From DATKYQ01 sp964640665 (GTDB lineage: Bacteria; Myxococcota; B64-G9), in assembly GCA_964640665.1 (NCBI GenBank), contig CAZXHT010000003.1:62001-126000 (forward strand): a DNA stretch of 64,000 bases, in the 5' to 3' direction. Shown one piece after another: positions 8,548-15,799 of the stretch. The position numbers were made by a program, and so were the translations under genes. The notes under the pieces are model-generated. The model was given only the letters and a program-made list of their open reading frames with translations, was not told the origin of the DNA and searched no databases. Numbering within the stretch: position 1 is the stretch's first letter; each line of letters begins with the position of its first letter.

Positions 8548-9819
8548 TCAGTCCACGAACACGATCCCGTGTCGCGCGGCGATTTCAGCAACGAGCTTCC
8601 CGGCCAGCTCGACGTCCGCAACCAGCGGGTGGGCCACCAGCGCCAGTAGGGATAGCCTCTTAGAGCGGGTCAGTGCCGCCTCGACGGCCAGCTCTTCGTA
8701 GGCCTTGACGTGCTGCAGCAGGCCGCGGATCTCGGGCGGAGGAGGATCCACCGGCCGCGGCTGCGCCCCGCCTGCCCCGATCGTGCAGGGCACCTCCACC
8801 ACGCAGTCCGCAGGCAAACAGGCGATGGCCTGACCGTTGCGCGCGTTGACTATCTGCCGCTCGCCGCGGTCCTGGTGGATGGCCAGTACCAAATCGAGCG
8901 CCGCCCGGCTGTACAAGGCCCCGCCGCGCTTCTCGAGCCCGGGTGGTTTCTCGACGCGCCCGGGATCGGCGTAGGCCGCAAGCAGGTCTTTTTCAATGTC
9001 CATCACCTCCTCGGCCCGGCTCTTGGGTTTGCGTCGTAGCTCGGCCAGCGCCTTGCGAGTCAGGTAATAGTAGCGCAGGTACGAGGAGGGTATCATTCCC
9101 AGGGCGCGGATGAACTCGGGCGGGTAATCCAACTCTTCGGGAATATTGGCCGGGCGGCCGGCCGCGGTCAACTCGTCGAGCACCCCGGGCAAGACGTCGC
9201 GCCCATCCACGATAACGCGGCGCACCCAGCTAAGGTGGTTCAGCCCCAGGTAGTCGAGATCCACGTGATCCGGCTCGACCTTGAGCCTGGCGGCCACATC
9301 CATCTTCAGGTTGATGGGGTTGTTGCACAGGCCGATCGCCCGCTCGCGCCCGTGTTTGAGAATCGCCTCGGTCACCAACCCGGAAGGGTTGGTGAAGTTG
9401 ATCAGCCAGGCATGCGGGCAAAGGCGTTCCATGTCCCGGCAGATCTCGAGCATCACCGGCACCGTGCGTAAAGCCTTGGCGAAGCCACCCACCCCGGTCG
9501 TCTCCTGCCCGACAAGTCCGTGATCGAGGCCCAGCAGGATGTCTTGGTGCCGGCCGGCCTGTCCGCCGACTCGAATCTGTGTGAGCACGAAACTCGCGCC
9601 GTCTACGGCGCGTTCGCGTTCGCTGGTCGTTACGACCTTGAAGGCCTCGCCCGCGTGGGCGGCCATGCGTTGACAGAATCCGCCGACGACGCCCAAGCGC
9701 TCGGCGTCGATGTCCATCAGGGCAACCTCTTCGAGCCCCAGGACCGGCCCGTCGGAGATCAGACCATCCATGAGCTCCGGCGTATAGGTGCTGCCCCCGC
9801 CAATGACGGCTATCTTCAT
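8548..9819 (-). CDS. Glycoside hydrolase family 4 (6-phospho-glucosidase-like)
   Basis: GH4 enzymes cleave alpha- or beta-glycosides by an NAD+- and Mn2+-dependent redox elimination in the cytoplasm. The 423-residue protein has the Rossmann start (AVIGGGSTYTPEL), the FTNPSG block, and the two metal-binding sites, Cys in GLCNNP and His in LNHLSW. Length fits the family. The best-known relatives act on 6-phospho-beta-glucosides, but family members also cut unphosphorylated glucosides and galacturonides, and no phosphotransferase genes lie nearby, so the substrate is open. It starts 9 bases after the kinase gene stop, with GGAGG upstream. Confidence 0.9.
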   Translation of the reverse strand: MKIAVIGGGSTYTPELMDGLISDGPVLGLEEVALMDIDAERLGVVGGFCQRMAAHAGEAFKVVTTSERERAVDGASFVLTQIRVGGQAGRHQDILLGLDHGLVGQETTGVGGFAKALRTVPVMLEICRDMERLCPHAWLINFTNPSGLVTEAILKHGRERAIGLCNNPINLKMDVAARLKVEPDHVDLDYLGLNHLSWVRRVIVDGRDVLPGVLDELTAAGRPANIPEELDYPPEFIRALGMIPSSYLRYYYLTRKALAELRRKPKSRAEEVMDIEKDLLAAYADPGRVEKPPGLEKRGGALYSRAALDLVLAIHQDRGERQIVNARNGQAIACLPADCVVEVPCTIGAGGAQPRPVDPPPPEIRGLLQHVKAYEELAVEAALTRSKRLSLLALVAHPLVADVELAGKLVAEIAARHGIVFVD

Positions 9820-9828
9820 GTCAACTGG

Positions 9829-11634
9829 TTACCTCCGGCGACGGCGCCTGGCCGGCTTGGACAGTTTCTTCGTGACCTTCAACTCACAGGCCGGGTGTTC
9901 CGGCCAGTCACTAGGGCCGATCTCCCAGTGTTGCTTGCTGTAGCGCTTTCTGAAAAGTATGATTTTATGGGTCTTGCCGAGCGGCAGGTTTGTAATCGTC
10001 CGTGGCGTCCGGCCGATGCGCTTCCCGTCGAGGTATACCCAGGCCTTTCCGGGCTGCGAGTCGATAATGAGTTTTCCGCGTCGCTGCTTCAGTTTCTTTT
10101 CTATCAGGCTGGGCTTGTCCGCCTGAAGTGCGACATCGCCCTCCCATGGCTCGTAACCAGGCACCACCAGCTTGATGCCGTGCTCGCCCGCCCTGAGCCC
10201 CATAATTCGCGGCGGGTCGCCTTGGCGCTCGACGATGTCGCCGTCCACCAGCACGACCGCCCCGTCGGGCTGGGTGGTCACCGTCAGGGCTCCAGCAAAC
10301 TTCTCTGCCTCGGCCGGCGGCGACTTGACCACCCGCTTTTTCACCCTCTCTTCCTTGCCGATAAGTTGCAAGACGACCAATACGGCCACTCCCACCAGAA
10401 GCGCCACCCCCAGAAGCACCATGACCAGGTTCTTGAGTTGGCGCCCCTTGCCCAGACCGCCCTCCTTGATGGCCATGATAGTCTCGCCCTTGGAGAACTT
10501 GCCCACAGGAGGCGCGAAGACCGGCTCGGTCACCTGGGATGCGTCCGAAGGCGGCGGCTGCGCCAGCGGAACCGCTGACAACAGATCATCCGGCCGCGGA
10601 GCACCGGCCGGCGGAATTTTGACCAGCTCCTCCAGGTTTTCGCCCCGCGCCATCCATTGGCTGGTGGCCTCGCCAAAGGCGAAACTGACATTCTCTTTCT
10701 TCTGACCCATTCGACCGGAAAGGGCATCTACCAGAAAGGATGACAGGGCATCGGCGTCTATTTTCCGATCCCAGCGATCGAGAAAGGCATCCAACTCGGT
10801 GCGCATGACCACCGCCGAGGCCGGTCTTTCGGAGGGACTCTCCGACATGGCGCTCACCAAAAGCTTGTCCAGTTCGACGGGGATATCGGCATGAATCAAC
10901 GATGGCGGCGCCTGCCTGATTGTCCTGGAAATCGCCTCGATCTGCGTCTCGGCCGCCTGGGCCCTTATTTTTTTGCCGCTCAGGACTTCGTAGAGAGTGA
11001 CGCCCAGTGAAAACAGGTCGGCCCGTCCATCCAACTCCTTTCGTACCAATACCTCCGGGGCCAGGTAGCCGTACTCTCCCCGGAAGACGTCCGGCCGGGT
11101 GTCGATCAGCTTGGATGACACACGCGCCAGGCCGAAATCGACGAGCTTCACCCGGCCCGCGGAAGAGATGACTACGTTCGGTGGGCTCATGTTACGGTGT
11201 ACGAGACCGAGCGGGTTTCCGTAAGCGTCTTTGATCTCATGGGCGTAAGCCAGGCCGGCGAGCGCCTGGCTGACGACATATATCCCGATCGTCGGCGGGA
11301 AGCGCACTTCTTGTTCGACGACGGCCTGCATCAATGTCGCCAGGTTGGTGCCCTCGATGTACTCCATGGCGATGAAAAGGCTGCTGCCATTGCGGCCCCA
11401 TTCGAATACCTTGACGATGTTCGGGTGCTCGAGCATGGAAGCCACGCGCGCCTCGTCGACGAAACCCGCTAAAAAGTCGGCGTCCGCGGCCAGTTCGTCA
11501 TGGATCTTCTTGATCACGACCGGCAAGTCTTCGCCCGCGGCGGTGCGCGTGGTCGCCCGGTAAATATCGGCCACGGCGCCCGATGCCAGGCGCTCGAGCA
11601 GAGTGTACTTGCCGAATGAGACGGGATAGGTCAT
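9829..11634 (-). CDS. Membrane Ser/Thr protein kinase (or pseudokinase) with two PEGA domains
   Basis: The 601-residue protein has an N-terminal protein kinase domain (residues about 8-285), one transmembrane helix near 413-438 (VMVLLGVALLVGVAVLVVL) and two extracytoplasmic PEGA repeats (about 450-580), ending in a basic tail. The ATP lysine (VVIKKI), DFG (LVDFGLAR) and APE (YLAPEV) are present. The catalytic-loop HRD reads HRNMSPPN, with the codon AAC at about 11184-11186 where Asp is expected, so catalysis may be weak or absent. It begins one base after the stop of the response-regulator gene, so the two are probably co-translated and functionally linked. Confidence 0.9.
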   Translation of the reverse strand: MTYPVSFGKYTLLERLASGAVADIYRATTRTAAGEDLPVVIKKIHDELAADADFLAGFVDEARVASMLEHPNIVKVFEWGRNGSSLFIAMEYIEGTNLATLMQAVVEQEVRFPPTIGIYVVSQALAGLAYAHEIKDAYGNPLGLVHRNMSPPNVVISSAGRVKLVDFGLARVSSKLIDTRPDVFRGEYGYLAPEVLVRKELDGRADLFSLGVTLYEVLSGKKIRAQAAETQIEAISRTIRQAPPSLIHADIPVELDKLLVSAMSESPSERPASAVVMRTELDAFLDRWDRKIDADALSSFLVDALSGRMGQKKENVSFAFGEATSQWMARGENLEELVKIPPAGAPRPDDLLSAVPLAQPPPSDASQVTEPVFAPPVGKFSKGETIMAIKEGGLGKGRQLKNLVMVLLGVALLVGVAVLVVLQLIGKEERVKKRVVKSPPAEAEKFAGALTVTTQPDGAVVLVDGDIVERQGDPPRIMGLRAGEHGIKLVVPGYEPWEGDVALQADKPSLIEKKLKQRRGKLIIDSQPGKAWVYLDGKRIGRTPRTITNLPLGKTHKIILFRKRYSKQHWEIGPSDWPEHPACELKVTKKLSKPARRRRRR

Positions 11635-11635
11635 T

Positions 11636-13864
11636 TCAGTGGCCTCGCCGCAAGATGCCCCCGCTCTTCTTCTTCGACTTGCGCCGCATGTTGATCAACC
11701 GCAATTCCCGCAGGGCCTCGGTGCAGTCGGGGTTGCACTGGATGGCCTTCTCGAACTCGTGTTCGGCCATCTCACGGTAGTTCATCGCCTTGTAAATGTA
11801 ACCCAGAAACAGGTAGGCCTTATCCACCTTGGAGTTTAAAGAAATGGCCTGGTTGAGCTGATCGCGGGCGGTCCGCACCGCTTCCTCGTTCTTGGGATCG
11901 CTCTGGAACATTGCCCAGCCGAGGTAGGCATGGAACTCCCCCTCGTCGGGACAAAGCTTGACGGCCTCCTCGAACATGTCGCGGGCCTTTTCGTACTCCC
12001 TCTTGCGCAGCGCGATCTCGCCCTTCTGGAAAAGACCCTCGGCCGAGAGGATCTTCGAGACCTCGCTCGAGACGTCCCGCTTGGTTCCCGAGGAAAGCTC
12101 TTCCAGGTAGTTGTCGCGGCGGGCGTCGTCGGCCAGCACGTCATGGGCGTTGGAGATGATGTTGAAGATCTCGTCGGCCAGGTTGCGGATCTCGGCGCTG
12201 GCTGTCCCCGACATCCTGTCGGGGTGATAGTGCTTGGCCAGCGCGAAGTAGGCCTTCTGGATCTCGGCTCGCGAGGCGTTCTTGGACACTCCCAGGACCT
12301 CGAAGTAGTCCTGATTCTTCATCTCCACGGCCCGCTCGGCAAGCTCCTCGCGCAACGAGTGCTCCTCGGGGCTCAGCTTGGCCCCCGGACTTTCCCCGGG
12401 GCTCAGCGTGGGAACCGGCACTCCGCCGTGCTCGGCAAGGCGGCCTTTGACACGTTCGCGAACGGGTGGAGGAACCGGCGGGGGGCCGGCCTGTTGGCCG
12501 GCCGGCGATGCACCGGAGGCGGCCCCCTGCATCTCGGTTGCGTCATCCTCGAAAGATTTCGCGTCCGCAGCACCTGGCTTCTCATCCGTTGCGGACTCGC
12601 CGGGCGGCGGCGACGAATCCGCCGCTTCCACGCAACCAGCGTCCTCGGCCGGCTCGTCCCGCAGGGTGACCATACCGGCACAATTCAGCGCATAGACGAT
12701 ACGGTAGACGCGTTCCTTGTCCAGGCCGAGGTCGAGGATCTCGCGCATGGTTCGATCTCCACGGAGATGCTCGACGAATGACTCCTCGTCCTCGTCGAGA
12801 TCCATGTCCTGGAAGCGGAACACGGGATCGGAATGCGGCACCACGTAGTAGTCAAGCCAGCCATCGAGAGCCTCGCGCAAGCGCTCGATCTTGTATTTTC
12901 TCCTGATGCCCTCGTAAATCACTGCGGCGGTGCTGGCATCGAGCGAAACGGTGACCGGGGGCACGGAACTCTTGGGATTGAACTGAAAATCGCCTTGTTC
13001 CCAGCCGAACAGGTCGTATAGCTTCACCTCGAGTTGCAACTGCAAGGCATACTGCAGGTTATGTGGCGAGATACAGCCCATCTCGATCAACACCGTTCCT
13101 TGCTGGCGCCCGGACTCCTTCATCTTGGTAATCGATTCTTCGCACTCCTCGTCGCTGATCATCTTCTCCCTGACCATCACCTTGCCGAGACACTCGTTCA
13201 ACAGGTTGGACTTGACGAAGACTGGATAGCCGTTCTTGGTGAAGACGATCTTCTTCAGCTTGTCCTTCTTGAGCAGCAACGCCCCGTCAAGCTTGTCGCG
13301 GTACAGCTCGGCCAGCAGTTCGGCGAAGGGGGTATCGCGCAGGTTTCCCCGGCGTGCCGCGGAGAGGAATTCTTTTGAATCGCGCTCGACCTCAGCCTGT
13401 TCTTCCTTGCTCTCGGGACTGGCATAGGGCTCTGGCGCCCTGCGATCGACGGCCTCCCGCTCGGCCTGGGCGGCCACCGCCGACGGGTACTCGGCCCCGA
13501 AGGTCTCCTTGAGCGAATCAAGCAGCTTCTCTATGTTGAGGGGCTTGTCCAGGTACTCGACGACGTTGTACTTGCGAATGGCGTCCTGGCGATGGTTGAC
13601 CCCGCGATAGATGCCGCTGATCATCAGAATCGGCAGATCCTTGCCCTTGACCGTCTTGCGGATCCTCTCGGCCACCTGGAAGCCGTTCATAACCGGGATC
13701 AGGATGTCCAGGATGACGAAGTCGATCTCCTTCGACTCGAAGGTCCTCAGGGCCCATTCTCCGTCCCGCTCGCCGATAACGGTGAAGCCCTCCTCCTCGA
13801 TGACTTCGGTAAGCATTTTCTGGACGGTCTTGTCGTCCTCCACTACGAGGATAGTCTTGCTCAC
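11636..13864 (-). CDS. Response regulator with DUF4388, DnaJ and TPR domains
   Basis: The 742-residue protein combines a receiver domain (about 1-120; acidic pair in VVEDD, phospho-Asp in VILDILIP, Lys in LDKP), a PATAN/DUF4388-like region (about 160-300, RGNLRDTPFAELLAEL), an Ala/Pro-rich linker, a J domain (about 530-595, with the HPD motif in KHYHPDRM) and TPR repeats to the end. It is cytoplasmic, with no signal peptide or membrane helix. I chose the GTG at 13864 because GGAGG sits six bases before it and the receiver then begins SKTILVVEDD. It overlaps functionally with the kinase gene downstream. Such mixes of receiver, DUF4388 and DnaJ are known from deltaproteobacteria, often near motility or development regulators, but the output is unknown. 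Confidence 0.9.
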   Translation of the reverse strand: MSKTILVVEDDKTVQKMLTEVIEEEGFTVIGERDGEWALRTFESKEIDFVILDILIPVMNGFQVAERIRKTVKGKDLPILMISGIYRGVNHRQDAIRKYNVVEYLDKPLNIEKLLDSLKETFGAEYPSAVAAQAEREAVDRRAPEPYASPESKEEQAEVERDSKEFLSAARRGNLRDTPFAELLAELYRDKLDGALLLKKDKLKKIVFTKNGYPVFVKSNLLNECLGKVMVREKMISDEECEESITKMKESGRQQGTVLIEMGCISPHNLQYALQLQLEVKLYDLFGWEQGDFQFNPKSSVPPVTVSLDASTAAVIYEGIRRKYKIERLREALDGWLDYYVVPHSDPVFRFQDMDLDEDEESFVEHLRGDRTMREILDLGLDKERVYRIVYALNCAGMVTLRDEPAEDAGCVEAADSSPPPGESATDEKPGAADAKSFEDDATEMQGAASGASPAGQQAGPPPVPPPVRERVKGRLAEHGGVPVPTLSPGESPGAKLSPEEHSLREELAERAVEMKNQDYFEVLGVSKNASRAEIQKAYFALAKHYHPDRMSGTASAEIRNLADEIFNIISNAHDVLADDARRDNYLEELSSGTKRDVSSEVSKILSAEGLFQKGEIALRKREYEKARDMFEEAVKLCPDEGEFHAYLGWAMFQSDPKNEEAVRTARDQLNQAISLNSKVDKAYLFLGYIYKAMNYREMAEHEFEKAIQCNPDCTEALRELRLINMRRKSKKKSGGILRRGH

Positions 13865-13989
13865 TGGTACCCTCCTGCAAATGAACAAACGCTCCCGGCC
13901 GACAATTTTCAGGCGGGGGTCGCGCTAATGACAATGGAGTGCCATTATAGGAAATCGTCCCCGCGCTTTGCAAGTGCATTCCGCCACCC

Positions 13990-14017
13990 TTGATCTGCGT
14001 TGGTGGGTCTGTATAAT
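13990..14017 (+). promoter_or_regulatory. Sigma70-type promoter for the deoxynucleoside kinase pair
   Basis: TTGATC and a perfect TATAAT are separated by 16 bases, 24 bases before the first kinase start codon. The predicted start of transcription near 14024 leaves a leader of about 18 bases carrying AAAGGA. Confidence 0.55.
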
Positions 14018-14041
14018 TGCCGCACGCTTCGGAAAGGATCT

Positions 14042-14680
14042 GTGTTGAAGAAGAAGACATTCATCGCCATGGCCGGCAACATCGGCAGCGGAAAAACCAC
14101 CGCGGCAAAGCTGATCAGCCAGAACTCCGGCTTCGAGCTTTTCGACGAGCCGGTGATCGATAATCGCTTCCTCAAGTCGTACTACGCCGACATGCGGCGC
14201 TGGTCGTTTACGCTGCAGATGGAGTTCTTGATGAAGCGGGTCGAGCACCACGAGTTGATCCGCAAGGTACCCAAGAGTTGTATCCAGGATCGCACTCTCT
14301 ACGAGGATCCCGAGATCTTCGCCAAGTACTTGCACGGCCTGGGCCACATGGGCAACCGTGAGCTGGATCTCTACTTCGAGTACTTCAACCGCCTCAACCG
14401 GGATCTCTTGCGGCCCGACCTGATAATATTTCTCGGGGTAAACGACGTCGACACCCTGCTCAAGCGCATCCAGGTCCGCGGGCGCGAGGAGGAGCGTTCC
14501 ATCGACCCGGCCTTCCTGATCGGCCTGAACGCCTACTACTCGACGTTCGCACAGGTGTGCGAGAAGAAGTACGGCATTCCGGTTCACCGGGTGAACGTCG
14601 AGAAGCTCGACATCCGCTCCGAGCGGGGCAAGCAGACTTTTCTCGATCGAATCGAGCTTGCGCTGGAGGAAATTCAATGA
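14042..14680 (+). CDS. Deoxynucleoside kinase
   Basis: The 212-residue protein belongs to the deoxyribonucleoside kinase family, which phosphorylates salvaged deoxyadenosine, deoxyguanosine or deoxycytidine using ATP. It shows the P-loop GNIGSGKTT, the substrate-binding Arg in the CIQDRTLYEDPEIF block (compare the family's ERS/DRS motif) and the Arg-rich lid (RIQVRGREEE). The start is a GTG at 14042 or the adjacent TTG at 14045; AAAGGA spacing fits the TTG slightly better, and upstream in-frame ATG at 14000 lies in the promoter. The second kinase overlaps its stop codon. Sequence alone does not settle base specificity. Confidence 0.85.
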   Translation: MLKKKTFIAMAGNIGSGKTTAAKLISQNSGFELFDEPVIDNRFLKSYYADMRRWSFTLQMEFLMKRVEHHELIRKVPKSCIQDRTLYEDPEIFAKYLHGLGHMGNRELDLYFEYFNRLNRDLLRPDLIIFLGVNDVDTLLKRIQVRGREEERSIDPAFLIGLNAYYSTFAQVCEKKYGIPVHRVNVEKLDIRSERGKQTFLDRIELALEEIQ

Positions 14681-15372
14681 ACCGTCACCCGGGCGCCGAA
14701 CGGCAGATCGACGGCGAGCAGTCCGTTCACGGCAAGGGCCGCCCGACCTACATCGCTATCGAGGGACCCATCGGCGTCGGCAAGACCACCATGGTGCGGC
14801 GCCTGGCCGAACATTTCTCGGCCCGGGTGATGGTGGAAATCGTCGAGGAGAACCCTTTCCTGCCCGATTTTTACAAGGACCGGGAGAAGTACGCCTTCCA
14901 GACCCAGCTTTTCTTCCTGCTTAGCCGATATCGCCAGCAGCAGGAACTCTGGCAGCCGGACCTGTTCCACCGCTACATCTTCTCGGACTACATCTTCTCC
15001 AAGGACCGTCTCTTCGCCTCGCTGACTCTTTCGGAAAACGAGATGCTGTTGTACGACCAGGTTTTTCAGATTCTCGATACGCGCGTCCTCAAGCCCGACC
15101 TGGTTGTCTACCTGCAGGCGCGCCTGGAGGTGTTGCTCGAACGTATCAAGCGCCGCGGAAGGCCTTTCGAGAAGAACTTCGACGCCGACTACCTGAAACG
15201 CCTGTCGGCCAACTATGCCGACTATTTCTTTCACTACCCGGACACCCCCCTGCTGGTGGTGGATACCTCGGACATCAACGTAGTCGAGTCCGAGGAAGAT
15301 TGCCTCGACCTGACCCGCTGCATCCTGCGCCATCGCGGCGGTGTGCAGTACTACAAACCCCTGGGACGATGA
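14677..15372 (+). CDS. Deoxynucleoside kinase (second of tandem pair)
   Basis: This 231-residue paralogue of the previous kinase starts at an ATG overlapping its stop (ATGA), with TGGAGGAA upstream, so translation is coupled. It has the P-loop GPIGVGKTTM, the EENPFLPDFYKD block, a YIFSDYIFSKD segment in the DRS position and a lid with RIKRRGRPFE. A leader of some 25 residues before the P-loop is polar and without known motif. Paired deoxynucleoside kinases of differing base specificity are known from Firmicutes and some deltaproteobacteria, and heterodimers occur there; here that is only a possibility. Confidence 0.87.
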   Translation: MNRHPGAERQIDGEQSVHGKGRPTYIAIEGPIGVGKTTMVRRLAEHFSARVMVEIVEENPFLPDFYKDREKYAFQTQLFFLLSRYRQQQELWQPDLFHRYIFSDYIFSKDRLFASLTLSENEMLLYDQVFQILDTRVLKPDLVVYLQARLEVLLERIKRRGRPFEKNFDADYLKRLSANYADYFFHYPDTPLLVVDTSDINVVESEEDCLDLTRCILRHRGGVQYYKPLGR

Positions 15373-15448
15373 ACACGAAACGCATTATTGCTCATCTGCT
15401 ACTCGCGGCCTGCCGGCAGTCCTGCTGCAAACGCCCTACAACGAGGTA

Positions 15449-15736
15449 TCAGGTTATCCGATCAGGATCCGTACTGGGAGACATAACATTCGTATCGACA
15501 GCGATCACTTGCGCCCATCCATAGGCCTCGATATTGTCCTCGCGGCCGTCTACCAGCAGCAGCACCTTGTCGCCAATCTCCGAGGCCAGTGCCCGGGCGC
15601 CAACCGAGTGGTGCATGGGACCCAGGCGGCGAACCTCGATCTCCGGAACCTGGCGCAGCAGGCCAGCACAACCGTGAGTACTTTTCTCATCGCAGAAGGC
15701 ATTGATTTCCCCGTCCGGTGATGGTAGCGCATTTTC
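15449..15736 (-). pseudogene. Decayed gene fragment without start codon
   Basis: In the 427-base gap between the kinases and the TonB receptor, the minus strand holds a 95-codon frame between two stops (TGA at 15737-15739 and TGA at 15449-15451) that has protein-like composition and G/C-rich third positions: INAFCDEKSTHGCAGLL, then VPEIEVRRLGPMHHSVGARA and KVLLLVDGRED. There is no start codon before an internal ATG at 15616 and no ribosome binding site. I read it as the remnant of a gene and do not recognise the family. The plus strand has a short frame from 15369 whose start resembles a lipoprotein signal (LLLAAC), but what follows does not look like protein. Confidence 0.35.
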
Positions 15737-15799
15737 TCAGGGCGGTCCAAGAAATGGTTTCTTGCCCTCGACCGGGATGTATGTAATTGATGTTCCAGA

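Noticed and set aside
15369..15524. Short plus-strand frame starting with LLLAAC-like signal after the second kinase
   Set aside because: After the signal-like start the sequence does not resemble protein and it overlaps the minus-strand ghost gene.
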